From: Microvelia longipes
Lineage: Eukaryota; Arthropoda; Insecta; Hemiptera; Veliidae
Direction of reading: 5' to 3'
NCBI GenBank assembly: GCA_018340805.1
Contig: JACMZG010001870.1
Span: 53,070,210 to 53,134,209 of the forward strand
Length of the DNA: 64,000 nucleotides
Below, piece after piece: positions 36,701 to 48,805 of the stretch; within the stretch, counting starts at the first letter, position 1, and each line of letters opens with the position of its first letter. The notes below the pieces were generated by a model. That model did no database searches and was not told the DNA's origin. It was given only the letters and a program-made list of their open reading frames with translations. The position numbers and the translations under genes were made by a program.

Positions 36701-36820
36701 TGCGCTTTTCCATTAAGTCCGTTAAAATGAAGCCTTAACTTTTAGGTGTTTATGCATTACTTATTACATCCTTTCAGAATTGATATGTTTCATAATTAGT
36801 GAATTTATAGTATATAATTT

Positions 36821-36825
<5 letters not shown>
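33790..36825. other. Noncoding, no gene recognised
   Basis: AT-rich, with pyrimidine-rich stretches (34840..34980). A small GC-rich family B-like fragment (GTGGCCTCGAAGCGGCCCCC) lies at about 36244..36263. No supported exon. Confidence 0.4.
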
Positions 36826-36883
<58 letters not shown>

Positions 36884-36890
36884 GCATATA

Positions 36891-36978
<88 letters not shown>

Positions 36979-36990
36979 GTATGTATATAT
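36826..36990. repeat. TA/CA microsatellite
   Basis: TA tract interrupted by a CA run and ending in GTAT repeats. Confidence 0.95.
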
Positions 36991-38280
36991 ATACACAAGT
37001 GTGAAGTATTTTATTGCATAAATAATAAGAGACAATGGTACAAAGTGGTGGAAGTTGTGCAGAAAAGCATAGCAAAACTGATATGGTAGGGAAACGTTAC
37101 GAGTTACCCGGTACCCAACTTTCCAACTTGGATTACTTAAATTTTAACCCTAGACAAATCATGCTTAAAATTTAACAGCTTTAAAAAAATATATTAAGGC
37201 ATTATTAAAAAGTTGAATACCTCAAGTTATTTGCCGCCGAGTAAACATTTATTATTAAGGAATAACAAAATTGTTATAAATTAATTATTAACTTGAAAAC
37301 AGAATTAAATATTTACAGAGTTTGGGAAACTTTTTATCCATTTTCCTTTTGCCTGGGGGAAATTTCGTTTTAAAATTATACTTTTTTTAAATAAAATATC
37401 AACGTAAATTTGATGTTTAAAATATTCAAAATTTTATGGAGTGGTGTTAAATCTTTTTAGCGTTAAATGAATTTAAAATAGTCTGGCAAATCTGAGTCAA
37501 CCAAATAAAGTTATATAAATACTTATTTGGACCTGGGACTTTCTCGAGTTCGTATTTTTTATTGTCTTAATACATTTATTATATACTTAAGCTTTGTCCG
37601 CCTGATCAAGTTTTTTATTATCCTGTTCATAAAATCATAACATGTATAATAAACTGGCTGTACAATGCCACACTGGCTTTCTTACATTTTCCACTTCTTT
37701 ATCTGCCTCTAGGAAAAATTATATTTTATCATATAGATGAGACAATATCTTAAGTTGGGGAAGAAAAATTAGATGTTATCTGTGAAAAGTTAGTAATCAT
37801 TTTTGAGATCTAAACATCTAATAAGCTTAATTACATTTTAGTGCAATTTTAAATTTTTGTCTTCTCATTTTTAAGTCAAAATTTTTTAAATTAACTTGAA
37901 AATTTCAATTTAGTTTTATAATATAAAAGAAATCTTTAATTTCAAAAGTTTATTTATACAAAATTACTCGGGGCAAAATATTATAATTTAGACCGAGTTA
38001 ATATACTTGAGTAAAAATACACTCCGTCATTTAAAATTAATTTGAATATTACACGTTTAGAAGTTTTCCCTCTCTGAAAATTATGGAAATTTTACTGCTC
38101 CCGAAAGGGGGAAAAGGGGAGCTAAATGGGAGAGGCAAAGGTCAAGGTCGAACTAAAACTTTATAATTTTATATAAAAATAATAATAAATATTAATTTGA
38201 TTTATTGATGTATATGAGATACACATGTTTATTTAAAATTATAATGTTTCTTGTGAACACTTTAAACTTACTCTTAGAGA
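36991..38280. other. Noncoding, no gene recognised
   Basis: AT-rich. A short family A 3'-end relic (GGTAGGGAAACGTTACGAG .. GGTACCC) is at about 37085..37115. Confidence 0.35.
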
Positions 38281-38385
38281 TTATATAATTATATTATATA
38301 TTATATAATAATAATTATATAAATATTATATGTATATATAATTTTTTATTATATGTATTTATAATATTTTATATATATAATTATA

Positions 38386-38416
<31 letters not shown>

Positions 38417-38462
38417 AATTATATGTATATATATTATATATATTATATTATATAATAATTTA
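38281..38462. repeat. AT low-complexity block
   Basis: Irregular TTATATAATTATATTATA-type sequence ending just before the foldback at 38495. Confidence 0.9.
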
Positions 38463-38494
38463 TTTTAAAACGTTTTACTTTTTTTAGAAGTAAT

Positions 38495-38786
38495 AGACCA
38501 AGAGCACAGGGGTGTTTTGTTACTAAAAAGTGTAATGGCTGGGACCGGTATAATTTTTCGTAAATACCTTCCTGAACAAGGATTTGCAATTCTGCCGACT
38601 CGTATCGAATGGGTGTCCCCCATGGGTGCAGAACCTTTGACCCCTAAAGTGCGTTCTGCCTGGGACACCCATCCTATACGAGTCGGCAGAATTGCAAATC
38701 CTTGTTCAGGAAGGTATTTACGAAAAATTATACCGGTCCCAGCCATTACACTTTTTATTAACAAAACACCCCTGGGCTCTTGGTCT
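38495..38786. mobile_element. Family C foldback, complete copy
   Basis: Arms of 125 bp (38495..38619 and 38662..38786) start AGACCAAGAGC and are near-perfect inverted copies around a 42-bp loop. Because the halves mirror each other, both strands show almost the same open frame (SVMAGTGIIFRKYLPEQG..), which is a by-product of symmetry. There is no clear target-site duplication and no transposase. Confidence 0.85.
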
Positions 38787-39029
38787 GTAAATATATTTTT
38801 TTACATTTTGAATATAAAACTTGAATTCTGATTCAAATATTACAACGATTTTTCTTAAGGCTAGCAAGTGGAAAATGGTCTAGATGCATAGCGAATTAAA
38901 ATGAGCTGAGCTTAGCAACAATTGTATTTTGTTGGGCTTTTGAGTGTAAATATATTGATTCATCTTGAAACTTAAATGAAAAGGATTATTATAATAAAAC
39001 CTTAGTTTTGGTTTTTCTTTAACTCGATA

Positions 39030-39345
39030 TTTTTTTTTAAATTAAAAGTAAGCCAATTGAATTAAAACTTAGCAAAAGTTTGTCCTTTAGGAGTTTGGTT
39101 TCAATACGACAAGTATATCCATGGTTTTTGTTGGATAATAAAAGTTAAGTACATCGTGCAAAGTCAGTGCATGGATGGGTGACTGTTGGAATCAAAACAA
39201 ATGTATTTACTTTCTGAGGACGAGAGAAGTGAGTTCGAAGTGTAAATTAGGGATAGTATATAAGTAGTTAGGGGGGGGGGTATAAATTATGTGAAGACGA
39301 GGGAAACAAGTGCAAAGTAGTGAGGATGAGCGTAATGATATATGT
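39030..39345 (+). mobile_element. Family A copy, diverged
   Basis: TTTTTGTTGGATAATAAAAG, GATGGGTGACTGTTGGAATC, TTCTGAGGACGAGAGAAGTG and GAGGATGAGCGTAATG. The terminal hairpin is lost. It ends about 490 bp before the first KDM3 exon seen. Confidence 0.6.
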
Positions 39346-39835
39346 TAATCTGGACGTTAGCTTGGGCGGATGTCTTTTTACCAGCTTGGGCGGATGTCTT
39401 GTTACCAGCTTGGACGGAATATTTGTGTGATGTTTTGCTACCATGTAGGGTACAGTTTGTTGAATAAATGGTTTATTTGTTGTATAGTTATACTGATGAC
39501 AATGGATCCACACCAGAGGTCTAACTGAAGTAATAATGCTGTGCTCATTCCGATTAGCATGAAACTCCCTGGTTCTGATCAGGTGATCATATAGTTTATT
39601 GTCCTCGCTTTATTATCGAGAGCTTTTATTTGTTTACAGTTCACTTCAATAGTTTTTAGTAAAATTTCACTCTACTGATAGATGTAGTTTCATTTCCCCC
39701 TCTAATTCAAGTTCCTATAACATACATACTTATAATCCCTCAGAATTGGTGTCTACATTGCTAAGAGCCACGTGTTTCATTCCTATGAAGCCGACTATTT
39801 TCCAATATAACTAACGGCTGGGATATCTGTTTCAG

Positions 39836-39976
39836 GTCCTGGTGGAATACGATGATCGAGAATGGGAAAGAAGAGAATGGGTGAGCGTTTACAAGACTGG
39901 AGCATTCCACATGTTTCTTATAGAGAGGACATTAGTTTGGTGTCCTCATCCTACTCAGCAATTAGCACCAGCACTC
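39836..39976 (+). CDS. KDM3-family lysine demethylase, internal exon a (partial gene)
   Basis: Likely KDM3B/JMJD1C-type histone lysine demethylase. In known members a JmjC domain at the C-terminus removes methyl groups from H3K9 in the nucleus; only the N-terminal region is here. The 47 codons (141 bp, phase 0 at both ends) begin VLVEYDDREWERREWV and contain LIERTLVWC, matching the family pattern of an acidic (V/F)E(Y/F)D segment, REWV, then LVWA near the N-terminus. The acceptor is CTGTTTCAG and the donor CTC/GTAAGTATT. The start codon exon is not in view, probably upstream of the window. Intron 1 is 3278 bp. Assignment rests on remembered family similarity, not a search. Confidence 0.85.
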
Positions 39977-42900
39977 GTAAGTATTCTCTATATATATATA
40001 TATTGTTGTAACAAGTTTCTCATAGAGCTAATAAGTGACTAGTGTCCACTTTTCACTGGGCCATTAGCAATGACACTTGATACCATCCTCCATATCTTGC
40101 TGGAAGGTATTTCTAACTCAAACTCAAACTTGCCTCTCTTTGGACGTTACTTTGACATTATCCAAGTATAAAATTAGATCGCAGATTATAATAAACACTT
40201 TATTTTCCAGGAGGTTATTGTAAAAAGTGCGAAACGCTTTTTAACCGTTATGTTACTACAGCAATGCAGTTCTTGCAACTGTTGTATTAATCATGCGTAA
40301 TAGATTTTTGCCTCATGTTTTAGATAGATAATACTAAATAATTTAGGTTAATATATTTATTTATAAAAATAATATAAGAATATTTATAAAAGTTATCTAT
40401 TATTTATATGGATGTGTACAATATATAATTTATTTCCTTTTAATAAGTTTTGACAGAAGATTATCCCCCGGTTAGAACATTGGTGTCTTGTATGATTGTA
40501 AAGAGGTAACTGTACAAAAAATCCATAAAATTTCAGAGAAAAGTTCTGGAAGGAAAGATAAAGAAAACCTTGATAAGGTGATTGTTTAGTGGAATGTAGT
40601 CTGAAGAAAATTCAGCCCTTCTCATCCTTGTTAAAAACGAATTTTCCGTTTCGAAGAATCCTTTCCTTTGCTTGATTCTACACCTTATGTTTCTTAGTTA
40701 CAAATTATTTTTGCTATTTGATTTTTCAGATTTTTTATAGCCTTTTCACTAAAGGCGTGCTTTTCTTTGGAAAGAAAATTGCACAAACGACTTTTCTTTT
40801 CCTCTCTTATATGCCGCGTGTGTAGAAAGTATTGTATTGATCCTAATTATACGTAACATACATTCCATTTCAATTATCTATTGCAATCATTTGAAAGGCG
40901 TTTTTAGCCTGTCGTCTGCCAGTTTAGAAAAAAGAATATATGAGGTGTAAGAAAAGGTCTCTCTCTATATTTAATGGAGCGGGCATATCATAAATTACGA
41001 ATAAATTTGTAACTAAGTCCATAATCCTAAATGAGCTTTGTATGATTTTGCATTTAAAATTTTATTTACTTCTATATTTTATTAGGTTTTAAAGATGTAA
41101 ATGTTACCGGATTTTCAACTGGATTATCCGTATTTAGGACCTCCTGAGTGGTTTTTACCAAGTTGTCTCTCTATAAGTGTGTGTGTGGTGTTTCTGTTAT
41201 CATTGTATTTCTTAGAGAAACTATGCTAGAGACTTGAAAAAGCACTAAAATCAAATTTGTTAGTTTAAAAACATTTTATTTTGGATGGTTTTCTTGAATG
41301 ATCTTCTTTAAATAATTTGATTTCTCTGATGTAAACCAAATATTTTTTGGTTCCATCAAATCTTTTTGTGGATGAAACCTAAAGCTTATTTCCTCCTCCC
41401 TCTTCAAAAGGAGAAAGTAATATAATACCTAAGAAGTCAGATCTACTTAAAAAAACTTTTGTCAATCAATCTCGTTTATAAACCTGATTCAATTTCCTTC
41501 CATTTAATTAATCATCTCAGCCAAATCACAATGACTTCTAAAAGGAGTAACACAAAAAATTCTTATATAAATCCTAACAAAGGGATTTATTTAAAAACCC
41601 AATTTAAAAAGAAAGATAAAAAAATAAGGTTAAGTCTGGGTCTTGAACTCAGGACTGCGAGGGGATGGGTTAGAGGTGTCAGGTTATTGACCTCTTAGTC
41701 TTGTCTTACATTGGATCTACTTTTCCTTTATGTCAATCATTAATTTTAGTTTTGCTTTATTTACTACATTAGCTGATACGATGTATGTTATTAGTCTTAA
41801 CTTTGATGCTTTGAAACTTGATATATATTAGTGCTAAGTTGATTTTTTAGCATACATTCATTTTCCTTTAAACTTTATAATTCGATGGTATAGATTTAGA
41901 ATTGTTTTTATTTAACAATGTGAACGAGAGGCCGTTTGTTTTCTCTTTCATTCGTTTTTCTGTTGGGATTAATATTTTGTTTCTTTATCTCCTGTAATTG
42001 AAGAGGAATGATTTGTAGTTGCAAAAATGTGACACCCTCTTTTTTCACGATTTAACTTAAAGAGATTCTATAAAATGGAATATAAGTTGGTTTCTGGCGG
42101 TAGCTGTACATACAAGACAATGTGTCAGTGTACTTTTTTTGTAAGTGTGCTTCAAGACATATGGTAAATCATGCTCTACATGAAAGAAAACTGATTAAAT
42201 TTTTGGGAAATTATATCATGGTATATTAAAATGGTGTTCATTTAAAATGTATCAATATTTATTGCTAAAAAGTCTCGGTGTTTCGCGGCGTGGCAGCTTC
42301 GAGGGCCTTGGGTCCGCTCAGAACAAGTCCCTTGTGTTTTGGTTGTTGTATTTTATTACTTGTATTTAGGAAATTACCATCACGTGGGCCCTCTTATAGT
42401 CAGACTAAGATAATAAAAAGCTAAGTGGGCTGGAGATAGAGGATGTCCTTTCCAACTATTTACTGAAACCTGTCTCAATCGATTCGGCTCACCTCCTATC
42501 TTAACATTTGACATCTTGTTTTACATTTATAATTTATGTTTGGAAAATAATATGCTTGGTAGTTGAGACACTTCAATAGAATAATTGAGACGGTAATATA
42601 GATGCAATGTTACTAGAAAGTCATGGCTTCATTTCACTATACTATCTTCTGTCTCATTCTTATACTTTATTGAAAAGCAAATTAAGGACAATAAATTAAA
42701 TGTTGCTTTAAGTCTAAAATATGTAGTTGTGTTTTAACATTAGGTACTAAGTATGTTAAGCCCGGGTCAGACATGACTTAACCTTGAACTCTAAACTCTT
42801 CGACTTGACTACTTAAAAACTTTATCTTGAGTAAGATCAAGTTATAAACTTGAACATTACCAAATAAGTTACAGCTTTGGCTCGGTTAGGTAGACACTTG

Positions 42901-43254
42901 GCTTTTACGTTAACGACTTGGCTGTTTAAAGCTCTCTTGTCTTTCTATTAATTTTCTTAGCTGACAAATTCATGTAAATTTTAAAATTTGGAGAATTTCT
43001 TATTTTTAAATTAGATCAAATTAAATGTATTGAGGTGGACATTTTCCTCAAACTATTTTTGCTATTACTTAGTTAATTTGTTCTAATGTTTGTTATGATG
43101 TTCTGTTTCTTCGTTCCGATGAATCGTTCTCATATATTGTTTTGATGTCCCGTTTATCCCTTATAATGTATTGTTTATTTGCTGCAATGTTTTGTTTTTA
43201 TATTGGAATGTTTTGGTTGCTTCGTCTGATGTTTTGTTCTTGTGTCTGTTTCAG
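39977..43254 (+). other. KDM3 intron between exons a and b
   Basis: A GT..AG intron. It holds a diverged family A 5' part (about 41100..41300: GGACCTCCTGAGTGGTTTTT), a possible tRNA-like SINE piece on the minus strand (about 41635..41690: GAGTTCAAGACCCAGACT) and a family B piece at 42285..42355. Confidence 0.75.
42285..42355 (-). repeat. Family B fragment
   Basis: On the minus strand: ACACAAGGGACTTGTTCTGA, GCGGACCCAAGGCCCTCGAA, then GCCACGCCGCGAAAC. It resembles the GC-rich part of the pieces at 50.4 and 63.6 kb. Confidence 0.4.
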
Positions 43255-43371
43255 ACATTCACAGCACTTGTAGGAAGTCTAGAATTATCACTGTCAGAAG
43301 TAGAACCTGTTGAATATCTCCAGGGAAGAACTTTAGCTTTAAAATCCAAGTCAACGTTTAAAATCATCAAG
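43255..43371 (+). CDS. KDM3-family lysine demethylase, exon b
   Basis: Encodes 39 residues (TFTALVGSLELSLSEVEPVE..FKIIK), phase 0 at both ends, joining LAPAL/TFTALVG. Family members show a very similar PALTF-x-PLV-x(6)-L-x(3)-PVEYL run at this place, which is the strongest single match in the gene. Acceptor TGTCTGTTTCAG, donor AAG/GTAAAT. It continues the folded N-terminal module, described in newer family models as Tudor- or PWWP-like. Confidence 0.85.
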
Positions 43372-45008
43372 GTAAATTTATTGGTCATAGTGATGTTAAA
43401 AATAATTCATCTAACAAATTAATTGAAGTTAATAATACGATAGTTAAGCAATAAAGATATTTAAAGCAATTAAAGCTAAAGAAATTCTTGTGATGCAAAA
43501 TAAAGGGCCATTACAATTTTGCAGATTTAATGGAATTTTAACAACAACATAAGTTGACACTAAATGTTGGATTCTATCCTAGTTTCCTGCAGGTAATTAC
43601 AAACTAATAAAGGAACCCTTACAAGAAGGAGAGGCGATTCCTCCTTCCACTTCCTTGAAGCAAATGCTGTAAATAATGCTCGCCAGATCTGCTTGGCTGA
43701 TCCAATGACTGAACTCGATAAGACCAGCCAGCATTTCGGCAGATTTTTGCAACATTTTTTTAGTGTTAGAATAATATAATGAAACAGAAATTATCATTAG
43801 TTGCATCATTCTAACAACCGGTTCAGCTTAGTGTTTAGAAACAGTTATTTTATATATTTAATTATATATTTCTGATTTATCACTTTTTAAGAAAAAGTTT
43901 TCCTTGACCTGGAGTAAACGTTGACCTTTGAGCATCCTAAGCTATCTCATCCTATAAACCCTTATAATTAAAAAATAATCTTTTCAAGCTTGCTTCCTAT
44001 ACCCTATCTACTCCACACCCCTCCATCCCTTCCCCTTTAACTAAACCTTAACTGAAAAATATAGGTTTAATCTATTCTTAGGATTTCGGGTGTTTCCTTT
44101 ACCGCAAAACTTGGGTTTAGTTAATAAAAAAAAAGTTTTTTAATAAATGATATGTCCCCATTTTTCTTTTTCTAGGAGGGAGGGGGGGGGCGGATTCAGC
44201 AAGGGAGGGACAAAGCTTTATTGGGTTAAAAAATGTTACCCCTTACAATTTTTATCAAAAGCTATTATAAACAAAGTTTTTATCTGTGAAACCAACTGGG
44301 GAGTTTCTACAAACTTTAAGGATCAGGTCGGTTTTTGGATGGAGGAATAAAATTTCAATAAATTTTCCCTTTAGGGTAAAAAGTTTTTTTAATTAGTTGT
44401 ATCAGCTTATTAATTTTCCTTGATTCATTTAAAAAAAAGATTGTTACTGTACGGCTTGTTTCTGTAGCTTTAACCATTCTCATAGTAGTATCTGATATTT
44501 CAGAGCACTCTAGCCGTATTTCGTCTAGTGTCAGTTTTTCGGTTACTAGGGTCTTTAGATATTGTACGGAAATAGTAGGTAGTAAAACGCTTGCAATGCA
44601 TGTTTCTAATTTCAAGTTTACCTAATAATTAGCGTTGACTTTACTTGCGGAATAAAACATCTAAAATTAAAATTGTATGAGGGAAGTTTATATACTAGGT
44701 AGTAAGCTAGACAGAAATAACTCCACCCCTCTCTGACATGGTTCCATTCTGTGTATATGCTGCAATAACGTTCACGTCGTATCTGATTGGAAAGATCCTC
44801 TTCCTTAGGTCTTATCCTATTAAGCTAAGTTAGGACTCTCCTAGAGGTCTCGACTTATTTGATAAGTTTTCTGTCATTTCAGGTAGAGACCTGACATGCG
44901 ACTGACCTTATGTCAGTACTACTTACTAACCATTGGATTTCTCTTTTCCGGGACAATCAAGGACTTACTTTAGCCAGGAATGTTATTTAAATCCATTGTC
45001 TGTTTCAG
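43372..45008 (+). other. KDM3 intron between exons b and c
   Basis: A GT..AG intron of 1637 bp. It contains an 86-codon minus-strand open frame (44355..44615) that I do not recognise and regard as chance. No repeat family identified. Confidence 0.7.
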
Positions 45009-45191
45009 GATTACGAAGGTCGGCCTGGTGAAGATTTGGTTAGAGAATGGGAAAGATGTCAAGATGGTCAGAGTATCCTGGTGACCACTCCGTCCGTACT
45101 AGTTGGTTATAGGGTCCAGGTTTACCGAGCCGAGGGATACTCTCATCAGTGGTATACAGCCGTCATTGTTGGTTATAATGAAGCTACCAGG
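45009..45191 (+). CDS. KDM3-family lysine demethylase, exon c
   Basis: Encodes 61 residues in phase 0 at both ends: an acidic linker (DYEGRPGEDLVREWERC), then VLVGYRVQVYRAEG and HQWYTAVIVGYNEATR. The pattern GY/HRV-x-(I/V)Y-x(5..9)-W(L/F/Y)xxxV/I matches the second N-terminal beta-rich segment of KDM3B/JMJD1C. Acceptor CTGTTTCAG, donor AGG/GTAAGTCT. Nothing looks mutated. Confidence 0.85.
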
Positions 45192-46441
45192 GTAAGTCTC
45201 ACATTAGAATTATAATTACATTAAATGAATTAATTTTTAGACAAACAGCCCTTTATTTTTGATTATACTGTAATTTATACAAATTTCCCCACAAAATTGT
45301 ATGTCGGTGCTATCTGCACCTAATTTCAATAGCCTTGTGAGGTGGGTGATCCCAGGTTATTTTAATGGAAAGAAATCTCCAGTCTTAGTGCTAAATACCT
45401 TTGCCCTTGTACTGATGTGTCATGACGAGAGCTGATTTAGCAGAGCGCTTTCTCATCCTGCTTGGTAACTCGATTTTTACTTTTCATTTACAACCCATCC
45501 TACCGCACTAGATAATAATGACATTCTACTAACCTTGCTATACATTTATTCTGACAAATTAAACGATTCTAATGGAATTTGTCGCCGTAGTTTGAGGCAT
45601 AATATAAAATTTAGTGTTGTAGAAATGGGTAAGGAAATGCAAGATGATAAATTTAGATTATTGAGTCATCTGTAGTGGAGAAGTACATCGTGGTGCGATA
45701 AAAATTACTTCTCAGGATTAAGATGACTGTTAAATTACCGATTCTGATACCGCTTCATATATACAAAGTAGTTTCGCTTGGTTGTTATAATCTTAAGCGC
45801 AGTGATTGATTTTTAAACTTAAGATAGTAAATAGATTATGCGCCGCTCTCTGAAGGTTGCGCCACTTTAACCCTTTAATTCTCCAACTTATATATTCTCA
45901 ACTTGCTTATATACAATTTTATCTTTACTGTTACCTTAGAAGCTCTTTTGAAATCAACCTAATAAAATGTCTAGTATAAACTACTTGGAAAGTTTTTAAC
46001 TTAAAAATCTCAACTTGTCTACGATATAAGTTTGCTCTTTATCCACTACCTCCGTGTTTTTCCTTGCCCTTACCTACTTAATGCTTGGCCTTGAAACCCA
46101 GCTTGAAACTAGGGCAGTATTATACTTTGAGAAAATATTTCCAACTTAGCTTGTGCTGTTAACTTGGTATTTAGATGAAAAATAAAGATAAGAAGCTGGG
46201 AAATACAGCTTAGAGAGTTTTTGCTTTTGTTCCGTATTTTTAAAGAGGATTTTTTATTTGGCACATTTCTCCCCTGACCCACTCTAAATTGACGCTGTTA
46301 GCGTCCCAGTTTTCCAATATTGCGTTTAATCTCTAGAAACCTTAGTTCACTGTGGCCCGAAAGAAAAATGAAATGCAGGTTACATTTAGAATGCTTTGAA
46401 TATTATGTCGTATAAATTTGACTTGAATCGGATAAAAATTG

Positions 46442-46575
46442 CGGAATGTGATGCCGTGGGGGATGATGCCGTAGGGATGATGCCGTGGGGGATGATGCCG
46501 TGGGGGATGGTGCCGTGGGGATGATGCCGTGGGGGATGATGCCGTAGGGATGATGCGGGGGATGATGGCGTGGGG
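46442..46575. repeat. 15-bp minisatellite in KDM3 intron
   Basis: About nine GATGATGCCGTGGGG or GATGATGCCGTAGGG units. G-rich in an AT-rich intron. Confidence 0.9.
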
Positions 46576-46969
46576 CACGATGGAGATCCACCTGTATTCT
46601 ATTCTGACACAAATTAAACGAAAAGAAGGTTTACCTTTTATTTGAAAACTGTTTATATTAATGCTAAAAGTTTCTGCTTGATATTTAGGAATAAAATGAA
46701 GGTTATTCTTAGTAAGTATTAATATGTATGAGAGGGTTCTGTGTTAGAGCCCTTTGGGCCTCTGCAAGCCTACATAAAGCCCATATAAATTGTGAATGGC
46801 CCATAGAAACATGTAAGGGCTTTTACTATACACGTTATGCCTTTGCTATAAAACTTTTGTTTATTGTTATTGCATGAAAATTTTTATTACAAACTAAAGC
46901 CCTTTTATGTTTTTAATAATACAAGCTTACTGTTGGGGCATAAAAGGAAGCTGCAAATAAATAGATGCC

Positions 46970-47075
46970 AGTTTAAGGGTTTTCAGTCCATTAGGGTATT
47001 CGCCTTGCGGAAACGACCTCAGGTGGGTCGCATCCACTATGCGCTCCACTCACTCAAAGCATTGATTAAGTTGTT
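46970..47075 (-). mobile_element. Family E SINE body
   Basis: On the minus strand: GGATGCGACCCACCTGAGG, CGCAAGGCGAATACCC, TAATGGACTGAAAACCC. It matches the copies at 11.5 and 24.1 kb. Confidence 0.65.
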
Positions 47076-48095
47076 AAGCTAAACAACTCCTCGAATTTTT
47101 AGTCGAGTTGATTGTTCAAATAATTCTCAATTCTTGGCAATCTACTAAAATTTTAGGTGTAATTTTAGCTTCTCTACCAGGATTGTTGTTAAGCACGGAA
47201 ACACGCATCCCAAAGGAAATTTGCCCGACATGCGGAACACCGCGCCAGAATTATTTTGATATTTACATTATCTCCATTGTTTGTTTATACTATAAATAAC
47301 CTTTAAATAGCATTACTAATAGATGATAAAATCTGTCCTGTGTTCATGTTAAAATTACTATTTTTTTTATCAGACATATTTATCCTGTTTCCAGCAAAAA
47401 ATCTCTCTGTTTACTATTTTAATAGTTTTTAAAGTTCAGGTTTGCACAGAAAGATTATTTATTTAACATTTAGTACGTTCACACATGCTTTTAAATCCGC
47501 GGATCGTATTAAGTACGATATTTTAATACGGTTACATACGCTGTATGAACCATGCGATGGGAACTCAGTCAGATACGCTAGAACTAGGGAGATGGAATCT
47601 AAATGAATGGATGGATCGTATTTAGCAGATAACCCTCTCGTCGATGGCATAACTTTTATTTCACTTAAATATTACTGTTTTTCATCAAATAACTTTTGAA
47701 ATATTTTTTTTTTTTTGTGTAACTTTATTACTATGCAAAGAAATCACAATTTAACCAATTTATGTATTTATTGGTTTTAACTTCCTTTTAACCAAAAGTG
47801 AATCTTTTGCTATAAAAGGCAAACATCGCGTTTTGGCGGGATCAGTTATCACGTAATCTCACTCGATTGACTAAATAAATACGGTTTGACTAAAACAAAT
47901 TTAAAGAACCGGATCGTAGTAAATGCTCTGCTCGTGTAATACGATCACTTGTTAAATACGCTGTGTATACGTAGTAATTGGTTGCTTGACTTTGCTAATA
48001 GAAATAAAATAGAAATTAAAATTTTGCTATCCTTAATTTAGCAAAATTTTATTTTCTATTCATTTTATATTCTGGCCTGTCCTATTTGATGGGCA

Positions 48096-48620
48096 ATTTT
48101 AATAAATCGGGTTCGGGGTACCTCGGAACTTTTCCTCATCACATCGGATTCGCTACGCTCATCCTCCCTACTTGTCCTGGATATAGAATTCATTAGAATT
48201 ATACTGCAACACGTAACTCGGTAAATACATCCGTTTTATTCCAGCGGTCACCAATACAGCACTCACTACACTCAATACTGCTTAACTTTTATGATCCAAC
48301 TAAAATCATGGGTATTGTTGTCGTATTGAAACGAAACTTGGTGTTCTTATTCATTACGTCAAAGTAAATGATCCAACCAAATTTTTTTACTTAATTGCAT
48401 TATTTTCCCATTTTTCACAATTTTTAAAAAACGCACACAACATTTAATAAAAATTGAACTAATGTTGATAATAAAATGAAACTTGGCACATTTGTTAGTC
48501 TTATACATAACTATATGCGTGCCAAAGCTCAAATATTTTTCCGCGTTTTATGACTCTGTGTTTTACGAATTTGCTCAAATAATTGCTCAAAAAATCCCTT
48601 AAATTAAAAACACATTTTTC
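48096..48620 (-). mobile_element. Family A copy, inverted
   Basis: GGGGTACCTCGGAACTTTTC and GATTCGCTACGCTCATCCTC begin it; TTTTATGATCCAACTAAAAT, AACTTGGCACATTTGTTAGT and CCGCGTTTTATGACT continue it. A Penelope-like remnant starts directly after its far end. Confidence 0.8.
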
Positions 48621-48766
48621 TTAAAGACAAAAGATTCCGTTTAACTTAAGACAGATCTAATGTAGTTTACAGAATTCCGTGTAAAGATTATAACAAAACT
48701 TATACTGGTGAAACTTCCCAATTACTGTTTATTAACAATTTGTTAATCTGGTGCTGGAATAGTTAG
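48620..48766 (+). pseudogene. Penelope-like element GIY-YIG endonuclease remnant
   Basis: Codons from about 48653 read NVVYRIPCKDYNKTYTGET and then LL..WCWNS to a TAG at 48764. The run VVY(R/K)IPC-x2-C/Y-x-K-x-Y-x-GET is the start of the GIY-YIG nuclease of Penelope-like retroelements, which nicks target DNA for reverse transcription. Upstream, KIPFNLR fits the family but lies in another frame, and a short insertion around 48650 breaks the two apart. The usual residues after GET are lost, so it is dead. No reverse transcriptase part is seen upstream, where a family A copy sits instead. Confidence 0.7.
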
Positions 48767-48775
48767 ATTATTCTA

Positions 48776-48805
48776 CTGATGATGCAGAGTTTGCCTCTGC
48801 AAAAC
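48776..48805 (+). ncRNA. Hammerhead-like ribozyme core after PLE remnant
   Basis: CTGATGA (48776..48782), one base, a perfect 6-bp stem GCAGAG/CTCTGC with a 5-base loop, then AAAAC (48801..48805), where a hammerhead has GAAAC. It starts 10 bases after the stop of the GIY-YIG remnant. Penelope-like elements are known to carry hammerhead motifs in their terminal repeats. The G to A change at the invariant G and the lack of an obvious cleavage strand suggest it is inactive. Confidence 0.5.

Noticed and set aside
38465..38831. Open frames of 99 and 104 codons on opposite strands
   Set aside because: By-product of the perfect inverted repeat of foldback C.
39493..39499. CTGATGA on the + strand
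   Set aside because: No stem and no GAAA at the right distance; chance.
44355..44615. 86-codon minus-strand open frame in a KDM3 intron
   Set aside because: No recognisable family, no splice context, not repeated elsewhere.
46342..46612. Proline/histidine/serine-rich minus-strand open frames
   Set aside because: Direct reading of the G-rich 15-bp minisatellite.
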